Source: Schizochytrium sp. CCTCC M209059 (Eukaryota; Sar; Bigyra; Thraustochytrida; Thraustochytriidae). From it: a stretch of 64,000 bases of DNA. Of the stretch, positions 8,647 through 19,211 are shown one piece after another. The notes below the pieces were generated by a model. It was not told where the DNA came from and searched no databases. It was given only the letters and a program-made list of their open reading frames with translations. The stretch covers positions 559,637 to 623,636 of the forward strand of contig KN805389.1 in NCBI GenBank assembly GCA_000818945.1, given 5' to 3'. Position 1 is the first letter of the stretch. Each line of letters starts with the position of its first letter. The position numbers were made by a program, and so were the translations under genes.

Positions 8647-11600
8647 TTAAATTGTAAGCTGGAATTTGCAGAGCGGGCATTTGTTTCCGTTCGAAAGGCA
8701 AACGGTCTCGAGGTCTTCCTCATGGAAGAAGGAGTGGCATTGCGGGCACTTGAGAATAGGCACCACATCCGGCATAATGTTCTTAAAGAACTGCCAACGC
8801 CGACCTGCAGGCCAGCGAATCACAAAAATCTCATTCAAGGGCGTCTGCTTGAGTACCTGAGCAGGCACCTCGACAGCGCGATAGTGTGCGGCCTCCTGCT
8901 GGCTAAAGTCGCAATCGAAAAGAAACGCAGAAAATGCACTCGAGTCCGTCCCGCCCTGTTGCGGTGCTGTCGTTTCCTCAAAGCTGATGCGGTCGACACG
9001 TTTTTCCTCCTCGCTAGTTTCGGGACCGGAACCAGATTGAGCGCCCACCGGCTCGGAGCGAAGCAGAGCAAAGGCTTCCTCGTCGCTCATACCAGCCTCT
9101 GGGGCAAATTCCACAAGGGGCAGCAGGTCGAACGACTTCAGTGAACGAATAAAAGGGTGCGCGCATTGGACGCAACAGTCGGCCGGCCCTGCACTGGCGT
9201 GCACCAGGGGATTCGTCGTTGAGCACCGGTAGCAAATAAAGTGCTGTTCCTCGCGATCCGAATACGGCTTCGATTGAATGAGCATCGTCTCCAGGTCAAT
9301 TTGTGGCAACCAAGACTCTGGCACGCGAAGGTGGCCCAGCTTATCAAAGGCGTGGCGAGCGAGCTTGTATGCGCCAAATGTCTCGCCCTCTTTGCCAACA
9401 GCCCAAAGAATGGCAGCGCGCGAAATTCCATAAGGTGCCTGCGGGCCCATCACATTCATAAGGAAGCGCCCCGCGTTGAAGACCGTCTCCGGCTCCAAAG
9501 ATGAAAAAGGCTCATCCGTGTAGCGTGAAATGATCCCGTACGCAAAGTACTGTTGCGCCAACGACTGAAAGTGCGCCGAAGCCTGCAGGTGCTTTGCGCC
9601 AGGTCCTTTCCGGATGATCTTGCCCTTGCCCGATCCAGGGCGTTTCTCTTCCTTATCCTCCTCGTTGCTGCCTGCAGCCTCTTCCGCGGCTCCAGCGAGC
9701 GAAAGCTGCTCCCCCGAAAGAAGCCACAAGTAGTACGCAGCATCTTCGTAGCGCTGCTCGGAAATGGCCGATTGCGAAAGCTCCTTGAGCATGAGCATGG
9801 ACTTTTCGGGGCGGTCGGCCTTTTTAAAGGCAACTTGCGCCTCGTCGAAGCGGTCGTGCTCCGCAAGCCACTGGGCGTACGGAAGATAGACATCCTCCGC
9901 GTACTTGTTACCGTGCTGCGCAGACAACAGAAAAGCGTCTTCCCACTTGTTAAGTGTCACGTGCAACTTCATGAGGCTCTGTACATCATTCATCTTCAAG
10001 TACACCTCCTTGGCATACTGGTGATGGCCAAAGTGACGAAAGTAGTCGGCGCATTTGCGTAGCGCAACGAGCTCTTTTGCGTCCATAACGCGAGCCACTT
10101 CGATGAGCTCGTCGAGCATGCCTGCCTCGCCGACTAGACGCACCGCTTTGTCGTACTGGCCAGCAGCGCAGTACATTTCCGCAGCGAGCTTGACGTCGCC
10201 CGTCTCTTGAGCCCATTCGCCCTGGCGTTGAATGAGCTCTTGCACATCAACACTGGCGGACCCTGCTGCAAAGGTCTTGGCTTCCTCCCATTGTCTCAAA
10301 TCTGAAAACATGTCAACGGCGCGATCGGCATGACCAAACTTGGTGTACAACTTTGCCGCCTCCTGGAATCGTCCCTGGTACGCCATGACCATGGCTAGAT
10401 GCAAGCCTTGCTGCTTTTGCCGTGCCCGCTTCTCGTTCTCGTCCTGGCCGTCCGCGTCACATGCGCGGTTGCGCTGCCGGCGCTCTTGTTCGATCGAGTT
10501 GATGAGCTCAATGTACTTGAGGTCGCGTACACGGATAAAGGCCTTGCGTGCGATATCAAGTTCAAGGCCTTGCAAAGCTGTGAGACCGAGGAAGCGCCAG
10601 TCCGATTCCGTCACGCCAAGGCATGCCACCTTGTAGGCCATCGTGTAGTCCTTGGCGTCGAGGTAGCGGTACAAAGAGGCAGATTGCGGGACATCTACCG
10701 TCTCCATTTCCTCTGCCTGGAGCGAAAAGATCTTGGAACCCTTAAAGCCTACCACAATGCCTTCCATTGCCTGACGGTGCACAGGGAAAGCGCCAGTCTT
10801 GATGCTCAGCGTGCCGTCGCCCGAGTAGCACAGCATGTCTTCGAACTCGCTGTTCCAGGCCACACTCCAAGCATTTTTGTCGGCAAAGACCTCTTCCTGT
10901 GATTCGAGATCGTACACGACACAGTCCCCTTTGCTGTCCACGACGGCGAGCTTTGTCCGTGACTGGCTCAGGTCCAGGCAGCGGATCGTCTCCCTGTGCT
11001 TGATGAGCTGAATGGGAAATGGGTTGTCGACAAAAAGCCGCAACACCACGCCGTTCTTGAGACCTACGAGCAGACCCTCCTTGCCCGCAGGGCCACCGAC
11101 CACCTTCATGTAGCGGATCATGCTCTCCATACTCCACTCCTTTTCCTTGCGTCCACTAAAATCAAACATTTGCAGCTTCTTGTCGTGGCACAGAATGACA
11201 TGCAATGAGGTCACGACCAAGAGGTTGCACTCGAGCTTTTGGTAAATCTTGTCGCGAACACGGTAACGCAAGTCAAACGGATCGCTTTCGTTGGAGAGCT
11301 CGTAAATGACAATCTTGTCTGGCTGCTGAATTGCCAGACGGTTTCTGTACAGCGCCACCTTTTTCACGTAGTCGCGCGATTTGATGCGCACCTTTTGCTC
11401 AGAGCTAAGATGCTGAACGACCACATCCGTCATGTTTTCCGTATACGCAAAGCGATCCTGGTACAGTCCATTTACGGGGGCAAAGCTCAGCTTGAACAGG
11501 CTAATGGCGCCGCTGTTACTGCCGGCAGCCACTGCAGTCGTCCCAGGCTGGCCTTTGCTGACCCAGCACCAGTCGTCTGTCTCGGCGATCTCCGTAAGAC

Positions 11601-12366
11601 GGATGCCGTCGCGCGAGTACAGTGTCACACGACGATCTGATCCTCCTACAAGCAAGTAGTTGCCATTGTCAAAGTATGAGACGGTGCAGGGGTCAAAGTC
11701 CAGCTTGCGGTCTTTACCGAGCTGAATGCCGCTCACCTGATAAAAGGAAAGCGTTGAATCCCAGCATCCCACCGCGAGAACGGGGACCTGGTCGCTGCGT
11801 GCAGGATGCCACGCGAGCGTCCAGACGGGAGCGTTGCGTTCGATGCAGACCTTTTCCTGTCCTGTTTGGTCGCGGATGCTCACCTGGCCGCTGTACAGGC
11901 CGAGTGCGAGATGCTGACCATCGTGTGTCCAGTCGCAGCAGAGAATGCGCGCGCCCACACGCGTCCGCGTAACAGATTTCTCTTCTGGCACGCAGAGTCC
12001 AAAGTCGTTCGCCGTGCAGCTTGCGAGCTGTTTGGTCACCGGATTGAATTTGACTTTCTGAATGCTGTCCGTGTGCGAGAACTTGAGGACACCTTCGGCA
12101 TTCTTGGTCCAAATGATGACTGTATTGTCGGCACCACCCGAGGCAAAGAGCTCTCCGTCTGCAGAATAGTCAACGGTATACACGGTGTCCTTGTGCGACT
12201 TGAGCGAGTGCGCCAGGTCGCCCGTTGCGGACTCGTACACGAGCACGCGGCTCCCGGCGGCAGCCACGAGCCTGTTTCCGTCAGGGCTGAAGGCGAGGTC
12301 CCACACGGTGCTCTTTTGGTTTTCGCGCTCGGGCACGTTGTCGCTCCACGTGCAAGTGGCCCGCAT
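8647..12366 (-). CDS. IFT122: Intraflagellar transport protein 122 (IFT-A complex)
   Basis: A 1239-residue IFT122 homologue, close to the animal length. IFT-A drives retrograde transport in cilia and helps import membrane receptors. The N-terminus MRATCTWSDNV matches the family start, so ATG at 12366 is chosen; upstream the frame opens only to a GTG. WD40 repeats fill roughly residues 1-560 (for example LAFSPDGNRLVAAAGSRVLV and GELFASGGADNTVIIW). An alpha-solenoid of TPR-like repeats covers about 590-1000. Two cysteine clusters end the protein: CYRC from residue 1045 with a partner CVQC, and CPQC...CPLC in the last 33 residues, matching the zinc-binding C-terminus of IFT122. A charged, Lys/Glu/Gly-rich insert lies in the late solenoid. 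The gene is intronless. Its presence implies a flagellated stage. Confidence 0.95.
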   Translation of the reverse strand: MRATCTWSDNVPERENQKSTVWDLAFSPDGNRLVAAAGSRVLVYESATGDLAHSLKSHKDTVYTVDYSADGELFASGGADNTVIIWTKNAEGVLKFSHTDSIQKVKFNPVTKQLASCTANDFGLCVPEEKSVTRTRVGARILCCDWTHDGQHLALGLYSGQVSIRDQTGQEKVCIERNAPVWTLAWHPARSDQVPVLAVGCWDSTLSFYQVSGIQLGKDRKLDFDPCTVSYFDNGNYLLVGGSDRRVTLYSRDGIRLTEIAETDDWCWVSKGQPGTTAVAAGSNSGAISLFKLSFAPVNGLYQDRFAYTENMTDVVVQHLSSEQKVRIKSRDYVKKVALYRNRLAIQQPDKIVIYELSNESDPFDLRYRVRDKIYQKLECNLLVVTSLHVILCHDKKLQMFDFSGRKEKEWSMESMIRYMKVVGGPAGKEGLLVGLKNGVVLRLFVDNPFPIQLIKHRETIRCLDLSQSRTKLAVVDSKGDCVVYDLESQEEVFADKNAWSVAWNSEFEDMLCYSGDGTLSIKTGAFPVHRQAMEGIVVGFKGSKIFSLQAEEMETVDVPQSASLYRYLDAKDYTMAYKVACLGVTESDWRFLGLTALQGLELDIARKAFIRVRDLKYIELINSIEQERRQRNRACDADGQDENEKRARQKQQGLHLAMVMAYQGRFQEAAKLYTKFGHADRAVDMFSDLRQWEEAKTFAAGSASVDVQELIQRQGEWAQETGDVKLAAEMYCAAGQYDKAVRLVGEAGMLDELIEVARVMDAKELVALRKCADYFRHFGHHQYAKEVYLKMNDVQSLMKLHVTLNKWEDAFLLSAQHGNKYAEDVYLPYAQWLAEHDRFDEAQVAFKKADRPEKSMLMLKELSQSAISEQRYEDAAYYLWLLSGEQLSLAGAAEEAAGSNEEDKEEKRPGSGKGKIIRKGPGAKHLQASAHFQSLAQQYFAYGIISRYTDEPFSSLEPETVFNAGRFLMNVMGPQAPYGISRAAILWAVGKEGETFGAYKLARHAFDKLGHLRVPESWLPQIDLETMLIQSKPYSDREEQHFICYRCSTTNPLVHASAGPADCCVQCAHPFIRSLKSFDLLPLVEFAPEAGMSDEEAFALLRSEPVGAQSGSGPETSEEEKRVDRISFEETTAPQQGGTDSSAFSAFLFDCDFSQQEAAHYRAVEVPAQVLKQTPLNEIFVIRWPAGRRWQFFKNIMPDVVPILKCPQCHSFFHEEDLETVCLSNGNKCPLCKFQLTI

Positions 12367-12788
12367 CTTGCGCGTGGCCCGTCCCGGCAGAGCGCTCGCG
12401 CGAACTCTCGCTTCCACTCTTTTATGCCCCGAGACTCGTCCCAGCGGACCGTCGCTTGCTCGTCTGACGAACGAGGGGTTGTTTGTGCTCTTCACGAGTG
12501 TGCCTCGATGTCTTGCATTGTTAGTGGTCTATCAAAGAGGCCCAACGGTCCTCTCTCGGCCCGGCTACTGTGTATGGTATTCTAAATCCTTTGACACAGA
12601 ATAAGCGGTTAGTCTGCAGCATCGATAAGAACCACTTACCAATGGAAGAGGTGGGAAGGAGCCCCCACCAGAAATCTTGGCAAAGAACGAAAATGAAAAA
12701 AGTCAAAGCGGGGTGGGAATACTTTTGATGTATAGTCAAGCTAGCATTCGCATTTGGGAGAGCACAAGGAGCAGATTTGAGTCCGCGA

Positions 12789-12873
12789 CATCGACTTTAC
12801 AATCAATCACTTGAGCAAATTACAAAAGGAACAGATGCGAGCCAGAATCATCGACTTTACAATCAATCACTTG
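12789..12873 (+). repeat. Direct repeat pair with 60-bp period
   Basis: A 25-base word beginning catcgactttacaatc occurs at 12789-12813 and identically at 12849-12873. The two are exactly 60 bases apart, with diverged sequence between. It lies upstream of IFT122 and the TMTC gene. Confidence 0.8.
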
Positions 12874-13095
12874 GGCCAATACCATTGCTTGCAAGCAATC
12901 AACCTCCCTTCCTTCCTTTCAGCGCTCGGTTCGTCTCGAGGAGAAAGATTTCTCTATGAATTTACTAAAAGTCTGAAATTCTTTTGCCGCATACGAAAAG
13001 CACGTTATGCACCCTTGTGATCTGTGGCTCCTTTCTTCTCTTGAGGAGCTCGTCTTGATCCGACACACATTAAAAATTGCGATGCACGAAAAAAG

Positions 13096-13695
<600 letters not shown>

Positions 13696-13843
13696 AAAAA
13701 TGAAAGAGAAGTTGTTCCATGCACAAGCTGAGCCATGCTGGGCACTTCAAGGTGCAGATATTTGCAAGCAAAGCAAGCAAGCAAGCAACCAGTCAGACTT
13801 TTATGAACCAGGCGCGACACGCCTCTGCTTTGACAGACGGACA

Positions 13844-15748
13844 ATGACGAGCCCAACGCAGGCGCGCGGTAGGCCACTGGACAAGGACGATGGCGACGGC
13901 CCGCGCTGGACGTTCACAGCGGCAGCGCTTGCCGCGCTGATTGCGTATTGCGCCATGGACGACTACGGCGTCTTGCACGGTGACTTTGCGGTGCGCGACG
14001 CAGCGTACATTCTCAATAACCAGGTGGTGCAGGGCGGCCTTGACTGGAAAACCTCAATCCTTACGCGCGACGCACGCGGTAACCCGCTCGGTGCTCCACA
14101 CAGTCGCCAAGAGTTTCGCCCGCTCACGACGCTCTCCTTTCGCGCGAACGCAATCTTTAGCGATGAGATGGACACCTACCTTTACCATTTGACAAATCTC
14201 GTGCTGCACACCTCCATCACGTTCCTCGTTGGTCTTGCGCTCGGTGCGCTCGTCTTCGGTCACGATCGCTTCCACGCGACCTTTGCGGCCACCATTATGT
14301 TTGCACTCCATCCCATTCACGTCGAAGCCGTAGCGAACGCAGCGGGACGCGACGAGCTTCTCATGTCAATTTTCTTCCTCTGCGGCATGCTTTGGTACGC
14401 GCGCTGGACGGCAGAGGCAAGCCTAATAAAGGCCATTATCGGTCACTTGGGCGCAGGCACCATGATGGCCCTATCGACTTTTTCCAAAGAATCGGGGATC
14501 ATGTTGAGTCTCGCCTTGACAATCTATGAGCTTGCGCTCACATTCAAACCGCGCCACGTTCTGGGCGCACGTATGCCGCAGACCATGCGAAACCTATCAT
14601 TCATCGCCGTCTGGACGAGTGTGGTATTTTACCTGCGCACGAGCTACCTCGGACTCGATCTTGTTGGGGCGCCAGTGTCTCCGGAAGACAACATCGTGGG
14701 CACGGCGCGCGATGATCCGATGACGCTCGCCCTCTCGACCTCATGGATCTACTGTCTCTACCTTAAGGATTTGGTCTACCCGGACTACAAGAGCTATTCT
14801 GCAGACTGGTCCGGCGAAAGCATTGCGCTTGTACGGAGCCTTGGAGACCCCCGTTGCATGTTCATTGGGGTATTTTGGGCAGCCTTGACGCTTCTTTCCA
14901 TTGGGGCGCTGAAGCTGAGCCCACGTTCCCGCCACGCTTGGCTCATCGGTTTCGGTTCCCTCACGATCTCCCCTTTTCTTATGAGCTCCAACGTTTTTTT
15001 CCCGGCAGAGCATACCAAGGCTGATCGCTTTCTCTACCTGCCATCCGTCGGCGTTTGCATTCTTTTCGGAGTGTTCTTCGAGCGTCTTGCCCTCCTTGAT
15101 TCGCGCCTGGGCAACTATGCGTCCCGTGTGCTTCGAAGCATAGTCGCTGTGTGGTGTTGTGCCTGGGTTGCTGCCATGTACTGGCGCAACACGCTGTGGT
15201 CCTCGCCATTGCGTGTATGGGAGCTTTCGCTGTCCAACAACCCTGGAAGCACCCCGGTTCGTATCAATGCTGCGCGGCAGATGAAGCAAGTTGGTTCTCT
15301 GCATGCCGCAGAGATTTTGCTGCGCCCTCTGATTGGCATGAACTCCCCACCCGATGTTATTACATTGTACTCGTCCGTGGCCGCGGATGTGGGCAACTGC
15401 ACGTTTGTCACGGACATCCTCGATGCTTCTGTGAAAAAGGCAAACAAGGAACTTGAAGTGGCTATTAAGGACCATCCCGATGACCTTGCCCAAGAACGCC
15501 GCAATCTAAGCAACATGCTCACAGCCTCTGGAGTTTGCATGGTTTTGGAGGACATTCCTGCAGCCGGCAAGGTTCTGTACTCTGCGGCTGTAGCCGACCC
15601 TACCAATGCCTTTGCTCTCGAGCAAGGGAGCAACTTGCTGCGCCGCGTCCAGCTCATACAGATGCAGAATGCGCGCCAGCAGCAGCAGGCCGAGCTTCAG
15701 GCTCAAGTCAAGGATTTGCTCAAGAAATCGGCGCCTCAAGTTGTTTGA
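13844..15748 (+). CDS. TMTC-family protein O-mannosyltransferase
   Basis: A 634-residue polytopic membrane protein of the TMTC family, ER enzymes that in animals transfer O-mannose to cadherins and related proteins. After a signal-anchor helix (about residues 22-38) come the luminal acidic pair D39-D40, then family-type blocks: HPIHVEAVANAAGRDELL at 156-173 and FSKESG at 213-218. The DUF1736-like region follows (around 270-325), with multiple membrane segments throughout. The C-terminal ~170 residues are soluble and helical, with a degenerate TPR-like stretch starting near NNPGSTPVRINAARQ. This is fewer TPRs than animal TMTCs carry. ATG at 13844 is chosen; an in-frame ATG at 13700 would add 48 residues without family similarity. 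The upstream GAAA array is in frame but not believed coding. The acceptor is unknown in this organism. Confidence 0.85.
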   Translation: MTSPTQARGRPLDKDDGDGPRWTFTAAALAALIAYCAMDDYGVLHGDFAVRDAAYILNNQVVQGGLDWKTSILTRDARGNPLGAPHSRQEFRPLTTLSFRANAIFSDEMDTYLYHLTNLVLHTSITFLVGLALGALVFGHDRFHATFAATIMFALHPIHVEAVANAAGRDELLMSIFFLCGMLWYARWTAEASLIKAIIGHLGAGTMMALSTFSKESGIMLSLALTIYELALTFKPRHVLGARMPQTMRNLSFIAVWTSVVFYLRTSYLGLDLVGAPVSPEDNIVGTARDDPMTLALSTSWIYCLYLKDLVYPDYKSYSADWSGESIALVRSLGDPRCMFIGVFWAALTLLSIGALKLSPRSRHAWLIGFGSLTISPFLMSSNVFFPAEHTKADRFLYLPSVGVCILFGVFFERLALLDSRLGNYASRVLRSIVAVWCCAWVAAMYWRNTLWSSPLRVWELSLSNNPGSTPVRINAARQMKQVGSLHAAEILLRPLIGMNSPPDVITLYSSVAADVGNCTFVTDILDASVKKANKELEVAIKDHPDDLAQERRNLSNMLTASGVCMVLEDIPAAGKVLYSAAVADPTNAFALEQGSNLLRRVQLIQMQNARQQQQAELQAQVKDLLKKSAPQVV

Positions 15749-15975
15749 AACGTCAACTTAACTTGACACATACACACACACTGTTTCCTAAGAGGTTTGT
15801 CAGCTCAACCCATCGCGTAATCTCGCCTAAGCTATAGACTTAACAGTGGTAGACCAAGCGATTCTTGCCAACGTTTTTCGCTCTTAGTTTTATCTCTTTT
15901 TATTTGGAAAACCGCACGCTACGCTGATGCTGAGTATACCTTGTAGTAGATAGGTGGCGGCGAAGAGCAAGAGTC

Positions 15976-17580
15976 TCAAAATTTGGCAGCAAGTTGCGTG
16001 GAAGCATGATCGACCCAGGTCGAATGCAGACCGATATTTCCTGGGATTGGGGCCTCGATGGTCGACTCGACGCGAAAGTTTTCCTCGGTTGCGACGCAGA
16101 TGAGCAATCGGCTGGTATTCTTCTCGACATCGAGTACCTCGACCAACACAACGCCGTCAAGCTCGTCTTTAGACCCAGGCCGAGGGACAAAGACGGGTTC
16201 ACCTGCAATTTCCGTACTTTTAAAGCCTTCGAGACGACGCGGTGCTTCATGGGCGGGGGCATCGCGCTTGATGTGCACAATGCCAGCGCCCGGTACAAGA
16301 GGGAACTCGAGCGCAAAGATGTGGCGGTTCGGCTTCATATGAAAGCGCGGGTTGATGTTCGGGAATTCATACTGCTGGGTAGGAGACCCTGAGCACAGTT
16401 CACGCACATGTGCCGTCCGCGCAGCAAGGTTGATGCGAAAATTCATGACTGTGTGTGGCTCCTTTATCACCAAAGCATCGGTAGTGTCGTGCTTTGCGTT
16501 TTTACTTGCAGCCGCGTCAATTACGATGCATCCTTCGGCGTCTTCAAAGCAGTTGGCAAGGTGCCAGACCATGTAGCAATCGGATGCCGGGCAGGCAATG
16601 GTATCAACATACTCAAGAGCGAGACTCTGCTTGTCTTTGATGCGAAAGACCATGAACTCCAAAGGGGTTTCCACGCTCTGGAAAAGGCCAAAAAAGCCAC
16701 GCGAAAAGTCTCGCTTCAGGAGCTGCTCATAGCACACTCTCTTGGACGAGAGAAACAGCACTACATGATTTTCGGTCTGAGCCATACTGTGCATGTACGC
16801 GGCTCGCTCCTTGACAGAGCAACGGTCGGCTTCGCCCCAGCGAAAGGTGGTGAGCTCGTGACGTCCAACCTCACGGTAGGGGGGCGAGGCTCCGTGCCAA
16901 AGTACGTAGCTAAAGGTGAACTTGGGCTTGACGCCGCTCATGTGCCAGTCCAGATCAAGGCTCACGTGAAAACCGCCATGGGTTTCTGGATCGACAAAGT
17001 AGTGCGCGGCGGTGGTAATGACGGTGTCCTTGTTCTTGGCCAATCGCGGGGCGGCACCCAAGGTATCAAGCGTGACTGGATCAAATTCGCATGCTGTACC
17101 GTCGTTCTCGGTACTCGCAGCCAGACGCAAGCCTCCGGCGCCTGTGCCGTCCGAGAGGAGGACAGTGTTGACATTCGGGTTGAAGCTGCTGTACACGGGC
17201 CCGCTCGAAGATCCGAAGAGTGACTTGATTTTTTGCCAGGTCTGTTCAATCATGCTGGGGCCGGTCGAGGGCGCCGTGGCTGTCCCCCCCCACGTCCGAC
17301 GACCCGTCTTAACGAATGTGTCGTACATGGCGGTGCGCATGAACTTGTTCGAGTACGTCACTGCGCCATTATGAAAGTGGTACGCCGAGATGTGCGCGAG
17401 GCCATCCAAGAAGGCCGTCGGCGCATCGTCCAGAAAAGCGCCGCCGCTCTGCCGGTACACGGATCCCGAGATCCACGCGGGCACGGGTCCGCTATCAGGG
17501 GCCTTTTTGCATGGCGTCTTGGTGTGTTCCTCCTCGACGTCCCTGTAGCCGGGGCGCCGACTTTGGCTGCTCTCCTCCAT
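15976..17580 (-). CDS. Carotenoid cleavage oxygenase family protein
   Basis: A 534-residue member of the RPE65/CCD/BCO family, iron(II) enzymes that cleave carotenoid or stilbene double bonds with O2. The start is family-like (ISGSVYRQSGGAFLDD...FLDGLAHISAYHFHNG). The four expected iron-binding histidines can be placed by context at H193 (AAHYF), H264 (YMHSMAQTENHVVLF), H340 (MVWHLANCFED) and H519 (GLHSTWV). The C-terminal block LHSTWV is characteristic. There is no clear presequence. ATG at 17580 is the first in frame. The animal-like spacing suggests a beta-carotene oxygenase-type enzyme, but substrate and cleavage position cannot be read from sequence. It converges with the TMTC gene, 227 bp apart. 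It could shape carotenoid or retinal levels in a pigment-forming protist (inference). Confidence 0.9.
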   Translation of the reverse strand: MEESSQSRRPGYRDVEEEHTKTPCKKAPDSGPVPAWISGSVYRQSGGAFLDDAPTAFLDGLAHISAYHFHNGAVTYSNKFMRTAMYDTFVKTGRRTWGGTATAPSTGPSMIEQTWQKIKSLFGSSSGPVYSSFNPNVNTVLLSDGTGAGGLRLAASTENDGTACEFDPVTLDTLGAAPRLAKNKDTVITTAAHYFVDPETHGGFHVSLDLDWHMSGVKPKFTFSYVLWHGASPPYREVGRHELTTFRWGEADRCSVKERAAYMHSMAQTENHVVLFLSSKRVCYEQLLKRDFSRGFFGLFQSVETPLEFMVFRIKDKQSLALEYVDTIACPASDCYMVWHLANCFEDAEGCIVIDAAASKNAKHDTTDALVIKEPHTVMNFRINLAARTAHVRELCSGSPTQQYEFPNINPRFHMKPNRHIFALEFPLVPGAGIVHIKRDAPAHEAPRRLEGFKSTEIAGEPVFVPRPGSKDELDGVVLVEVLDVEKNTSRLLICVATEENFRVESTIEAPIPGNIGLHSTWVDHASTQLAAKF

Positions 17581-17839
17581 CGTGGACGAGTTTTTCTCCT
17601 TTTAATACTCTTTCCTGCTGCGACTTTTGCTGCCGTGCTGTCGCTCTGCTGCTCTTTCCGAGGGTCCGCGGCGGATGCTCCTGCGGCGCTCGCGTTGCCC
17701 GCGGCGGTATTTCGTGTTTGCACTCGCATGCTCGCTCGGTTTTGGCAGAGAGCAGACCTGGGTCCCGCCAGGAGACACAAGACTGCTGTCTCCTAGACCA
17801 GGGTCTACTTCGTTTCTTTGCTCGATCGGCTTGACATAT

Positions 17840-17965
17840 ACTTGGCGTGGCTTACTTGGCGTGGCTTACTTGGCGTAGCTTACTTGGCCTGGCCTACTTG
17901 GCCTGGCCTACTTGGCCTGGCTTACTTGGCCTGGCTTGCGTAGCGTGGTTTACCTGGCGAGGCGA
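17840..17965 (+). repeat. 14-bp minisatellite, about nine copies
   Basis: Unit acttggcgtggctt, repeated head to tail. Later copies vary to acttggcctggcct, and the last two are clearly diverged. It lies 260 bp upstream of the carotenoid oxygenase start. Confidence 0.85.
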
Positions 17966-18522
17966 GGTGCTGCTCGCGTGAAGAAGAGGACTTTCTTCAG
18001 AACTATTACTGGTACGTAGATGTCTCTCCAACGCATGACACTACGAAATGTCAGGATGGTAGAGATCCATTTGCTAGTAAGGCCCAGGCGGGTCTAGCCT
18101 TGTCTCAAGATGCCTGTCCCGCAAACTCAACATCAGTCCCGCTGCGCTGAGTTCCGAAGTAGACGGACTTCGAGAGAGCAAGCGAGGCTTTTTTGGTAGT
18201 GTTCTCGATCGACTGAAGATCGTCTCCTTCCCGTCACATTTATCGCGCTTTCCCAGGTTCCCGTCTTATCGCCACGACGTTGGCTCGTCTCGTCATGCTC
18301 ACCATGTCTCGCGCCGCCGCGGCAAACTCGCCTAATCCTCTCCTCTTCCTCAACACCAACACCGGGCGATGACAAAGACTTTCCAAGACCTCCACGTCCA
18401 AACACCTCCACAGATCTCTACGTTGCTGCTCGTTTCTGCTGCGCGAAGAGTATCTGTATCTCCACCACCCACGTCGGCACGACGGTCCTCCCGCACGACA
18501 TGTTATGCCATGCCATACAATG

Positions 18523-18726
18523 GACAAGACAAGACAAGACAAGACAAAGACGTGAGACAAGACAAGACGTGAGATAAGACAAGACAAGACAAGACAAGAT
18601 AAGACAAGACAAGACAAGACAAGACGTGAGACAAGACAAGACGTGAGACAAGACAAGACGTGAGACAAGACAAGACGTGAGACAAGGCACGACAGCAGAC
18701 AAGACAAGACAAGACAAGACAAGAAA
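18523..18726 (+). repeat. ACAAG pentanucleotide array with 17-bp higher-order unit
   Basis: Runs of acaag/agaca pentamers, interrupted by acgtgag. From 18624 to about 18691 the interruption recurs every 17 bp (18624, 18641, 18658, 18675), forming a higher-order unit. The array runs straight into the assembly gap, so its full length is unknown. Confidence 0.85.
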
Positions 18727-19078
18727 NNNNNNNNNNNNNNNNNNNNNNNNNNNNNNNNNNNNNNNNNNNNNNNNNNNNNNNNNNNNNNNNNNNNNNNNNN
18801 NNNNNNNNNNNNNNNNNNNNNNNNNNNNNNNNNNNNNNNNNNNNNNNNNNNNNNNNNNNNNNNNNNNNNNNNNNNNNNNNNNNNNNNNNNNNNNNNNNNN
18901 NNNNNNNNNNNNNNNNNNNNNNNNNNNNNNNNNNNNNNNNNNNNNNNNNNNNNNNNNNNNNNNNNNNNNNNNNNNNNNNNNNNNNNNNNNNNNNNNNNNN
19001 NNNNNNNNNNNNNNNNNNNNNNNNNNNNNNNNNNNNNNNNNNNNNNNNNNNNNNNNNNNNNNNNNNNNNNNNNNNNNN
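18727..19078. other. Assembly gap (352 N)
   Basis: Run of N bases between a pentanucleotide array and a very GC-rich gene start. The true 5' end of the PPR gene may be hidden here. Confidence 0.99.
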
Positions 19079-19211
19079 CGGCGGGCCTGGCGACCATGGC
19101 GGCGCCCGGGAGCAGGAGCAGCAGCAAGGGCGCGAGCGCGAGCGCGAGCGCGAGCGCGGCAGGGGCCGCGGGCGCGGCAGGCCGCGGGGCCGGCCAGGGC
19201 CGTCGGCCGAG

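Larger units (their letters stand above)
17581..18726. other. Divergent intergenic region with minisatellites
   Basis: No gene seen. It contains a 14-bp minisatellite (17840-17965) and an ACAAG-type array (18523-18726), both listed separately, then an assembly gap. Promoters of the carotenoid oxygenase gene and probably the PPR gene lie here. Confidence 0.55.
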
